Source: Tubulanus polymorphus (Eukaryota; Nemertea; Palaeonemertea; Tubulaniformes; Tubulanidae). Taken from it: a DNA stretch of 64,000 nucleotides. The notes beneath the pieces are model-generated. The model was not told the DNA's origin. It saw only the letters and a program-made list of their open reading frames with translations, and searched no databases. The DNA lies in the NCBI RefSeq assembly GCF_964204645.1, contig NC_134027.1, positions 6,994,485 to 7,058,484 on the forward strand, written 5' to 3'. A program made the position numbers and the translations under genes. Shown here piece after piece: positions 24,401-32,916 of this stretch (positions are counted from its first letter, which is position 1; each line of letters begins with the position of its first letter).

Positions 24401-26712
24401 ATGAAAAGAGACATGGAACTCATGAAGACGAAAAGAGACACGGAACTCATGAAGACGAAAAGAGACACGGGACTCATGAAGATGAAAAGAGACACGGAAC
24501 TCATGAGGATGAAAAGAAACACGGAACTCATGAAGACGAAAAGAGACACGGAAAACATGAGGATGCAAAGAGACACGGACCTCATGAGGATGAAAAGAGA
24601 CACGGAACTCATGAAGACGAAAAGAGACACGGAAAACATGAGGACGAAAAGAGACACGAAACTCATGAGGATGAGAAAAGACACGGAACTCATGAGGATG
24701 AAAAGAGACACGGGACTCATGAGGATGAGAAGAGACACGGAACTCGTGAAGATGAAAAGAGACACGGAAAACATGAGGATGAAAAGAGACATGGAACTCA
24801 TAAAGATGAAAAGAAACACGGAAAACATGAGGATGAAAAGAGACACGGAACTCATGAAGATGAAAAGAGACATGGAAAACATGAGGATGAAAAGAGACAC
24901 GGAACTCATGAGGATGAAAAGAGACACGGGACTCATGAGGATGAAAAGAGACACGGAACTCATGAAGATGAAAAGAGACACGGAACTCATGAAGACGAAA
25001 AGAGACACGGAAAACATGAGGATGAAAAGAGACACGGAAAACATGAGGATGAAAAGAGACACGGGACTCATGAGGATGAAAAGAGACACGGAACTCATGA
25101 AGATGAAAAGAGACATGGAAAACATGAGGACGAAAAGAGACACGAAACTCATGAGGATGAGAAAAGACACGGAACTCATGAGGATGAAAAGAGACACGGG
25201 ACTCATGAGGATGAGAAGAGACACGGAACTCGTGAAGATGAAAAGAGACACGGAAAACATGAGGATGAAAAGAGACATGGAACTCATAAAGATGAAAAGA
25301 AACACGGAAAACATGAGGATGAAAAGAGACACGGAACTCATGAAGATGAAAAGAGACATGGAAAACATGAGGATGAAAAGAGACACGGAACTCATGAGGA
25401 TGAAAAGAGACACGGGACTCATGAGGATGAAAAGAGACACGGAACTCATGAAGATGAAAAGAGACACGGAACTCATGAAGACGAAAAGAGACACGGAAAA
25501 CATGAGGATGAAAAGAGACACGGAAAACATGAGGATGAAAAGAGACACGGGACTCATGAGGATGAAAAGAGACACGGAACTCATGAAGATGAAAAGAGAC
25601 ATGGAAAACATGAGGATGAAAAGAGACACGGAAAACATGAGGATGAAAAGAGACACGGAACTCATGAAGATGAAAAGAGACACGGAAAACATGAGGATGA
25701 AAAGAGACACGGAAAACATGAGGATGAAAAGAGACACGGGACTCATGAGGATGAAAAGAGACACGGAACTCATGAAGATGAAAAGAGACATGGAAAACAT
25801 GAGGATGAAAAGAGACACGGGACTCATGAGGATGAAAAGAGACACGGAACTCATGAAGACGAAAAGAGACACGGAACTCATGAAGATGAAAAGAGACATG
25901 GAAAACATGAAGATGAAAAGAGACACGGAAAACATGAAGACGAAAAGAGACACGGAACTCATGAGGATGAGAAAAGACACGGAACTCATGAGGATGAAAA
26001 GAGACACGGGACTCATGAGGATGAGAAGAGACACGGAACTCATGAAGATGAAAAGAGACACGGAACTCATGAGGATGAAAAGAGACACGGGACTCATGAG
26101 GATGAAAAGAGACACGGAACTCATGAGGATGAAAAGAGACACGGAACACACGAAATGAAGAGATTTGATAAGAAACATGGTAAATACGAAGAAAATAAGA
26201 GGCACCAGGAAGCTGTAAAGCGACATCACTTGGCAGATAAAAGGCATGATAAGACTGATAAAAGACACCACGAATTTGACAAAAGACATGGACTACATGA
26301 GGACGACAAGAAGCGCTACGGAGATGCAAAACGTGCTTATGAAGAGATGGTCAGAAAGCGTCACCATGAAGCATTGAAGAGACACCACGATAAAAGCCTT
26401 GAAGTTCATGGTAAAGGTAGGAAAGACCACGATGATGTGAAGAGATATGAAATGTATCCGGATGCTGAGCTGATTGAACGACGATTCGATAAATCTCCAA
26501 AGAGACACAGCACGAGTAAGAGAAAGGAAGAGATTTTCCAGAAGCGCCATCATGGAGAAAGTGACGTTTTACGGAATCTGCATGAAATAAGCGAGAGGGC
26601 AATTCGCGCGCACGCTGGTCAAAGACCATCCGCTCTTTTCCCTCTGCAAAAAATACACCCTTCAGAGCACAGGGAAAAACGGGCGTTCAGATATAGACGA
26701 CGTTACTTGTGA
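15496..26712 (+). CDS. Secreted precursor with 68 tandem His/Asp/Glu heptapeptides
   Basis: Exon 1 (15496-15576) encodes MRSYFASILGILVIAVIFSQ and seven more residues, a clear signal peptide, and ends before gtaagt in phase 0. Exon 2 (23881-26712) begins after ttttcgttccag in phase 0 with DSEQELHRVKRSEL. The product is about 970 aa. After the signal come six RVKR furin-type sites separated by short Glu-rich segments, then a His-rich linker. Sixty-eight unbroken nine-residue repeats of the form HGTHEDE-KR or HGKHEDE-KR follow (about 41 and 19 exact copies). A diverged tail of more KR-flanked His-rich segments ends in a basic Arg/Tyr motif. The layout is that of a peptide precursor cleaved by prohormone convertases at Lys-Arg. 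The peptides would carry free C-termini, since no Gly precedes KR. I recognise no known neuropeptide. A metal-binding, structural or antimicrobial role is equally possible given the His/Asp/Glu content. The coding model is strong; the function is unknown. Confidence 0.88.
15577..23880 (+). other. 8.3-kb intron of the precursor gene
   Basis: The intron joins the signal-peptide exon to the repeat exon, with GT (gtaagt) and AG (ttttcgttccag) ends. I see no other coding exon in it; the open frames at 16844-17098, 19343-19549, 19780-20028 and 22832-23086 recall nothing. It holds a small inverted repeat around 16740-16812 (gtggggaacaa against ttgttccccta) and a TCTG/TGTC microsatellite at 19979-20015. 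Its length is exceptional here, where most introns are under 1 kb, so regulatory elements or an unnoticed gene are possible. Confidence 0.6.
19979..20015. repeat. TCTG/TGTC microsatellite
   Basis: An imperfect run of tctg, tgtg and tatc tetranucleotides inside the precursor intron. No function is inferred. Confidence 0.7.
24301..26136 (+). repeat. 27-bp coding tandem array, 68 units
   Basis: Sixty-eight consecutive units of exactly 27 bp, without indels (68 x 27 = 1836), each coding (R)HG(T/K)HEDEK. A 69th unit at 26137 is degenerate. Variants are HET (two), HGP (one), HGTR (two), HGTHK (two) and a KK in place of KR at three sites. The ordered set HET, HGTR, HGTHKDEKK recurs exactly 18 units (486 bp) later: caccgaa-type variant codons at 24655 and again at 25141. 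Synonymous sites (gac/gat, gga/ggg) also repeat in blocks, as expected of unequal exchange. Confidence 0.97.
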
Positions 26713-29502
26713 ATTCATTTCCCGTGATAACATTACAGCACGACGATCATAGGAACATAAAAGGGAACACGGTTTTTCAACATATTTTAGAATTATTTCA
26801 CAATTTTCACATTCCATGATTTTTCCTTATACTCATCGATTTGTATATGAGAGGTTCTCTGTGAACTGAACTTCGATGTTTGTCCTTGAGTGGTTACGAA
26901 TTGATTGGAATGTATAAGACAATACGATAATCGAGTCGAAATTGCGATTTCTGAAAAATGATATGCTCTGTGGAGGATCGTGGAAAAAGATTACTCAAAT
27001 AGCAATATCGGAGAGAAATACATATATAGTGAGACAAGGTAGTTTGGACGCTCAAAGGTAGAAACGCTAGGATGGAGAAATGTGTACTCATTGCTAAGCT
27101 ACCGACACTCACAACTCTGTGAGATTTTCACATACGTATGAACGATTAAAAAACAACGCGCGAATACTTATGGATTTTTCACGAACTTTCCATTTTTCAT
27201 AGTCCATGCTAAGCTTATGATATATTAATATACATCACAAGCATTGAATTTACATATTTAACCTTATACATTGAATTGATATATTTTACAACTTAGTTTT
27301 TTCCATATATCCCACCGTATATTGCGTGTTATTTGTTGTAAGTGTTGCGAGTTGTCTTTTGTTTTCTACGAGTTATTTTTGATATTTATTGAAATTGAGA
27401 TTCATGAGTAAATTTACATTTTATTCATCTCTGCATATGTTTATTTATGCTTGATTTTTGAAATGTTTGATTTTGCACGAACATTTTCCTTACCTTTTTG
27501 TTTTATTTTTATTTTCAGAATTATATGTAAGAGACTGGTACTCCTGGCCTGGTCTCTCTTCCTCTCTTATGTAGCTGTTTGTTTTATGTGTTTTGTTCGT
27601 GACGTCTCGCCATGAAGTGATTAAACGTTTTTTTTCCTTGTGAAGCACGCTCGAGCTGCAATAGCGACGCCCCATACCCGTCGTACGTACGCGTCTGGTC
27701 TTTGACAACTATGGAGAACATATCTATCAATTATGTATTTTGCAACGCACATTTCCGGCTCATTTTATTGTATTATCTCTCCTGCAAATGTATCATTCGT
27801 ACCTGAATAATATATAGATCCAATATCGGCTTTGGAACCATGGTAACACCGATATTCAATTATAACAACTTAAAAGTAATTTGTAATTTAAAATTTAAGA
27901 ATCTAATTACTTAGTTACGTGGATTTTGTATGAATGAATATTCTTCGCCGCGACCTATTCTGTTTGCGGGTTTGCAGCTCGGAAAAGGAAATCTATGTTT
28001 ATTTGTTAAAATTCGTCATTTTCTATTTCGAAACGCCTACGTTTGTTATGTATTGAAAACCAGCTTTCGATTGTAAACTCCACTTGATAACTCTGCTTGA
28101 TAACAAAATTAGAAATAGAATGAAGAATTTTGTTTTATGAATATGGCTGTACACCTGAAATTTCTATCAAGTGTCCTTTCTTACGAATTTATTAATGGGA
28201 AGATAAGATATTTGTATTTATGTGATTAAGCAGATGCATCTTACATAAACGATAATGTTTGATCGGATATATGTATGCGGATCGTTTAAACATGTTTGGC
28301 CGTCAGTCAATTCAACATTATTTTCATTTACCAAGCTTTTTTATCATTGATTGATCTTTAGTTATTAACACATTTTCCGGGAGTAAATTCGTAAATTCTG
28401 CGATGTCCGTTCTAATCTCTCGCATAGGTGATAATGTAATTGTAAATAGTTATCTGTTTATCTCTGAAATGTTAATTACTTATTACTATCAAATAAACAG
28501 TTTTTCTAACATTGTCTGTTCACATTTTGAGTTATGTTAGTTATGTATAGATCATGCCTATTTCGAGGCTCTGAACTGCTACTGTTGATGTACCGAATAA
28601 ACGGGTTTTCTGAATCGTAGCTTGGCTCGACAAAAATCATTTACATTTAACAAAAGTTTTCCCGTAAATGAATAAATGTTGAGATGATAACTCCGATGAT
28701 AGCATAAAATCTGATAAATACTGTACTTATCGTAAGTTAATAAATGTTAAGATAATAACTCCAGATGAAATGGGGAAAATCTTTATACTAATCGTAAATG
28801 GTTTTGTGTTAAGATAATAACTCGACGTAAAATTAAATGTTTATTTTTCATAAATGATGTCCCAGTACGTCAGCGGATCTCGATGGGAAATCAAATTTTG
28901 CATTATTTTTATTTTTCTCATGGGTGTCCCTAGGACACTGCTGGGACATTATCTAGAAAAAAAATAAAAATTAGATTTTGTATCGAGCTATTTCAGCTCA
29001 ACATGAAATCATTTACGATTAATCGGTTTTCCCGATTTTTTTCTCCGCATAAAATCGAATTTTGAAGTGAAGAAGAAGATTTCTGCTTTCAAGTCGAGAT
29101 AATAACTCGACATAAAATGAATTCGGCGAAACATTTCATTGATCTTAGATGAATTTGTGTCTAGTTAATAACTGTAACGTAAAATCGGGAAAAGTTTTTA
29201 TCTATCATAAATGAATCAATGTCGAGAGAGTAACACGACATAAAATCACATTTAGTTTTTCCTGACTGATGACTCGAGGATGCTCGTACCTATTATGATT
29301 CATTCGATCGAAAAATCCCCAATCAGAATATTCGACGTAAAAAATTCGTAACCGATCATATACTTAGACTATATTCGACGCGAAAATATAAGGCCGTCGA
29401 AATACCTTGTTGTAGATTGGCGATAAAACGGTGAAATTTCAAATGAAAACGACTTCTAGAGAACAGTAATTATTTCAATTAGGTGCACTGTTACATCATT
29501 TA
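26713..29502. other. Intergenic region downstream of the precursor
   Basis: AT-rich, without a recognisable gene. The precursor's 3' untranslated region starts here. The nearest clear AATAAA words on the plus strand are far down (near 28492 and 28597), so either the 3' untranslated region is long or a variant signal is used. The last 600 bp hold a periodic repeat (28679-29246). Confidence 0.5.
28679..29246. repeat. Degenerate ~62-67 bp periodic repeat split by a foldback
   Basis: Six copies of a motif like gttaagataataactcgac followed by (g/a)taaaat begin near 28679, 28746, 28808, 29094, 29160 and 29220, so the spacing is about 60-67 bp on each side of a gap. The gap (about 28855-28975) holds a hairpin: tgtcccag and ctgggaca ends with tatttttatttttct against agaaaaaaaataaaaat. 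It looks like an old tandem array interrupted by an inserted element. Confidence 0.6.
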
Positions 29503-29952
29503 CTATTCCACGTAACCGGATCCTTCGTTTTCTCGGCAGATACCTTCGCCTCGTTGGAAGAAGTTGTCTCTCTTCTCGCAATAGAAACCATCTGCGCATG
29601 GACATACTCCAAAGAAGGTACCCTTCGAGGCGCAAGCTTCACCCTCGACACCTTTGTCAAAACATTTTTTCACCCAACCAACAACATATTTACCACAACA
29701 TTCATTCGATTCGCAATCATTGTCGTCTTTACAGAACCATGCCGATACCTTTAAAGACAATCATAGCACATGCTATTCGAACCATCCATACGATTTTTCA
29801 TTCATCTTAAAAGTTCATTCAAATAGCAACTCGTATTTACGTTTAGACAATATGTTTTATACTAGTCGCAATTTATGATCATTATTTGTTTTGTGTCTAC
29901 TTACTGAAAGGCATAAGACGGAGAGTATTGCGACGGATATAAACCACTTCAT
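29503..29952 (-). CDS. Secreted ten-cysteine protein, prokineticin/colipase-like (copy 1)
   Basis: Exon 1 (29905-29952) encodes the signal peptide MKWFISVAILSVLCLS and stops at gtaagt in phase 0. Exon 2 (29503-29748) encodes the mature part, 97 aa in all. The cysteines follow C-x5-C-x4-CC-x10-C-x9-C-x9-C-P-C-x5-C-x13-C. This ten-cysteine, five-disulphide spacing is that of the prokineticin (AVIT) and colipase fold, shared with arthropod astakines and the second cysteine domain of Dickkopf. The N-terminal AVIT motif of vertebrate prokineticins is absent; the mature chain begins near VSAWFC. The family contains hormones, cytokines and some venom peptides, so the role here cannot be fixed. A TATA box lies at 30017-30023. 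A paralogue with the same exon structure lies immediately upstream. Confidence 0.85.
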
Positions 29953-30016
29953 TATTGATGCTTACTGTGACTGTTTGTCTGGGAAAAAGTTCGCAGCAGC
30001 TTATCGTTTCGTGGCG

Positions 30017-30023
30017 TTTTATA
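30017..30023 (-). promoter_or_regulatory. TATA box of ten-cysteine gene copy 1
   Basis: TATAAAA on the minus strand, 65 bp before the ATG at 29952. This predicts transcription start near 29990 and a 5' leader of about 40 bases. Position and match are good, but no transcript is available. Confidence 0.6.
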
Positions 30024-30365
30024 TGATAAATATATATGCCGTCATAACGATAACTTTAAAAAAATATCGACACTATATGTACCATTGTCAAACTGTGTGG
30101 GAACTAAAACACACTTGCCCATGAACAAATAACGCGTCATATTTATCATTTTGAATAATTGCCATTGATAACATACGGGGAAAATGATATACGTAGATTA
30201 CCATTCGCCCATCAGAAAGGACCTTTCACTCCACACGTGAACCAAAATGGCGAGCATCGCTCCACTTGGATCAGTTCGATGGTTTCGACTTCAACTCAAC
30301 AATGACCCATCGCGAAAAGCATACAAAAAGATATTATCATTAGGGTTTTCGAAATACTTTCAGAT

Positions 30366-30371
30366 TTTATT
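30366..30371 (-). terminator. Polyadenylation signal of ten-cysteine gene copy 2
   Basis: AATAAA on the minus strand only a few bases after the stop codon at 30377-30379, so the 3' untranslated region would be very short. Confidence 0.55.
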
Positions 30372-30376
30372 TCATT

Positions 30377-31021
30377 CTAAAGGTTATATTCCGTAAAGTC
30401 CATATATCCCGAACCGGATTCTTCTGGTTGGCATTTTCCTTCGCCTTTTTGAAGTGGCTTCTTTTTGGCGTATTTTTCACAAACGAAGCCGTCCGCACAG
30501 GGACAGATACCACGAAATCCACCTCTAGACGAGCAAATCTCGCCCTCGACGCCGCGATCTATACATTTCTTAATCCATCCTGTCAGACCGACTCGTGTGC
30601 AACATTGGGTTTCTTTACAGTCGTTGTTAGATTTGCAGAACCACGCCGACACCTGAATTACATAACGTATATATATGGGCTTAAAAGGCACGATTAAGCC
30701 CAACGCACCACGACGCAGGGAAACACGGAAACTCTGTTTCCAAAACCGGGATTTTCGTTTCTCGTAAACGCACACAACACGGGAAAATCTCCGAAACATG
30801 TTTCTGTCACCTATTTCGTGTTTCCCTGCGTCGTCTGCGTTAGGCATTAGGTTTACTTTATGAATAAAATACGAATTTATCAATTACGAAAATTGCTGGG
30901 CGCATCCAATATGCGCGAAATTATGAAATAGTTGAAAAAACTGTCCAAAAGACATCATACGTAATTCGCAACTTACCGAAGCACACATAACAAAACACAG
31001 AAGAAGAGAAAGACGATTCAT
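30377..31021 (-). CDS. Secreted ten-cysteine protein, prokineticin/colipase-like (copy 2)
   Basis: Exon 1 (30977-31021) encodes the signal peptide MNRLSLLLCFVMCAS; exon 2 (30377-30652) encodes the rest, 106 aa in all, with the intron in phase 0 at the same place as in copy 1. The mature part opens with VSAWFCKSNNDC and keeps the ten cysteines in the spacing of copy 1, with one more residue in the CC-to-C loop and a longer last loop rich in lysine. The conserved core includes RGVEGE and CPCADGF. The C-terminus is acidic and ends near GSGYMDFTEYNL; copy 1 shares GSGY. The intron contains a short inverted-repeat transposon (30693-30850). The two genes are a tandem duplicate pair on the same strand, 425 bp apart. 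Confidence 0.87.
30693..30850. mobile_element. MITE with TTAAGCCCAACGCAC ends in the intron of copy 2
   Basis: The left end includes cgcaccacgacgcagggaaa (from about 30704). The right end (to about 30850) reads, on the other strand, cgcagacgacgcagggaaac, so terminal repeats of about 35 bp match closely. The outermost bases ttaagcccaacgcac resemble those of the element at 47002-47255. There is no coding capacity. Confidence 0.7.
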
Positions 31022-31061
31022 GGTGGAAGGTAAAAGTAACGAGCGACCCTGTTGGGAGTTA

Positions 31062-31068
31062 ATTTATA
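31062..31068 (-). promoter_or_regulatory. TATA box of ten-cysteine gene copy 2
   Basis: TATAAAT on the minus strand, 41 bp before the ATG at 31021. It predicts a leader of roughly 10-15 bases. Confidence 0.6.
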
Positions 31069-31265
31069 CATGGCTCCATCCGAGAAAATGGACATATGTC
31101 CATTTCACTATCTCGCATTCCTTTTAATCAATTACTTGGGTTGATTTATCAAATACTCTAAAATACTGTTTGTAATTCATATAGGCTATTCATATATATG
31201 TAATATGATGTAATCTCACATCCTGTGCACGAGAGGTTCAAAAAGAGAAGAACTTTCCCCTGGCT

Positions 31266-31272
31266 TATAAAG
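31266..31272 (+). promoter_or_regulatory. Possible TATA box of the LRR gene
   Basis: TATAAAG in ggcttataaagcg on the plus strand. It is the only good TATA match before the ATG at 31703, but it lies 430 bp away, so it is a suggestion only. Confidence 0.35.
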
Positions 31273-31702
31273 CGAAACCGAGTGATGCATGTTCAAACTG
31301 AATACAGGAATTCTGACATTGAGTCATACGATTGACATTGAGGCAGTGAGTGGACGTTTGTTAACGACTCGGAGTGGTTTTTTTCAAACAAAAAATTGTA
31401 TTGCACAGTAGCCGTTTTTGAAACCCTTTTCAATCGAATATTCATTGAGTAATTCTCGGTCGTTAGCTGAAACTAACATTATACGTTATGACGAAACCAA
31501 CAGGTGCTTTGACAGTTGTTAGTAACCCTCTCAACAGTTGAAGTAGTTTATAGTGATACAGCATACTTCATACTCACTCGGCTATTGTATCTGATAAGCT
31601 GGGGGTAAGCGTGATAGTATCTGCTAAAATCAATCTAGGATTGATCTCCAAATTCAAAGGAATAAGAATGGAAATATTTGCCGGGGATGTTGCTATCTAA
31701 AA

Positions 31703-32419
31703 ATGGATTTCCTACGCATTAATCTATTTTGTTTCGTCTTTTTATGTTTGTGTGAAAGTTCGTCTTCATTCAGCGATAAAACTGCCTGCAAACTAAAGGG
31801 TCGATGGCGTTTGGATTGTTCGAACCAACACTTGACTGTCCTTCGAGTCCCGGATAAACTATTGCTGACGGAAATACGTTATTTAGATCTCAGTTACAAC
31901 CATTTGAATTCCATCGATGTCGACCAGATTTTAAAACTTTTCCCGGCGCTTCGAACCCTCGATGTAAGAGGAAACCACGACCTTTGCGAAGCAAATTTGA
32001 ACATATCTAACGAAAAGCGATTTGACTGGATTCACAGTTGTAGTAGATCTTCGGGGGAAGTTAGAGGTGCGTTAACAACGCGTAAAACAATGCAGGCAGA
32101 AATTGAGATAAAAGCTAGTATCAGCAAAAACGATCAAAAACAATACCGCGAGATAGTGCTCCCAAGAAACGGTAAGATAATTTCTAATTCACTGTAAAAA
32201 CATGATTTAAACGAATTGTCATTACAATTTTTTGTGTATAATTCTATTACAGAACAATTGACGAATGTTCTGATAGGAACATTGGCTTGTATAGTGGGAT
32301 TGATTGGAGTGGTAGCTGCGGCGTTGATCTGGTTGTGGTGGCGAACTCGCACCCCGCAATACGTAGCGCCTCGTGTTGTATTTGCTATCCGCAGTAACCA
32401 CGTCAACGTTAAAGTGTAA
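31703..32419 (+). CDS. Small single-pass leucine-rich-repeat membrane protein
   Basis: Two exons, 31703-32171 and 32253-32419 (phase 1), give 211 aa. Residues 1-22 are a hydrophobic signal peptide. A cysteine-bounded LRR N-cap follows (CKLKGRWRLDCSNQHLTVL), then about two LRRs (IRYLDLSYNHLNSI and LRTLDVRGNHDL) and a C-cap-like segment with two cysteines. A basic/acidic stalk leads to a transmembrane helix at about 162-187 (VLIGTLACIVGLIGVV) and a short cytoplasmic tail ending HVNVKV. The topology is that of a type I surface protein. With so few repeats no orthologue can be named. It is convergent with CEP76. Confidence 0.82.
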
Positions 32420-32916
32420 AAGCGCCTCGACTAACAAGAAAGAATGGATGTTAATCTTTCATCTATTCATTCGGAAAACCACAGACGAAACAACGGAATC
32501 AGTATTGAAATGATTACAATGACAAGCCACCGGGGCTTTTTTATTAGATCTAATGCAAACGATATAAGATATTCTTTAGTTGGCATTCTACTGGACCAGC
32601 CAGAAAAATAATATAAATCTAAATACAAGTTTTCCTAGTCTACAGTCTACATTATTCTGTGTATGCTACATTCATTGATACTAATTTTTTTCCATATATC
32701 AATCACATAATTTATTGGTAATGAAAAGTGATTCCTCATATTCTATCGTACACCATTAAATTGAATTGCAGTATTTTTGTTTTTAGTCTTTTAGTTTTAT
32801 AATATGTGAAAGCCATCGTATTCAACAAGAATATGAATTCTCATTCAAAGTAAAAGTTCCTGCGGATTCTTTTTCGCAATACTGCACTATTTAATGTACT
32901 ACACCACTACAGACAC
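32420..32916. other. Convergent 3' region of the LRR gene and CEP76
   Basis: AT-rich 3' untranslated sequence. An AATAAA on the minus strand (32711-32716) could end CEP76 transcripts. I see no gene. Confidence 0.5.

Larger units (their letters stand above)
31022..31702. promoter_or_regulatory. Divergent region of ten-cysteine copy 2 and the LRR protein
   Basis: Two core promoters face away from each other: TATAAAT (31062-31068, minus) for the ten-cysteine gene and TATAAAG (31266-31272, plus) for the LRR gene. The LRR gene would have a leader of about 400 bases, possibly with an unseen intron. Confidence 0.45.

Noticed and set aside
24301-26136. CRISPR-like or satellite array
   Set aside because: The unit is contiguous, coding, indel-free in multiples of three and inside an open frame with a signal peptide. 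There are no spacers, and the DNA is eukaryotic.
24182-26158. 658-codon open frame in the second plus frame (MKRDTELM-type repeats)
   Set aside because: It is a shadow of the 27-bp array read one frame over. It has no signal peptide and no splice partner, and the real frame has both.
24254-26329. 691- and 669-codon open frames on the minus strand
   Set aside because: By-products of the stop-free periodic array. The residue composition (FRVSFHPHE, SVSLFILM repeats) is just the array complement, with no independent support.
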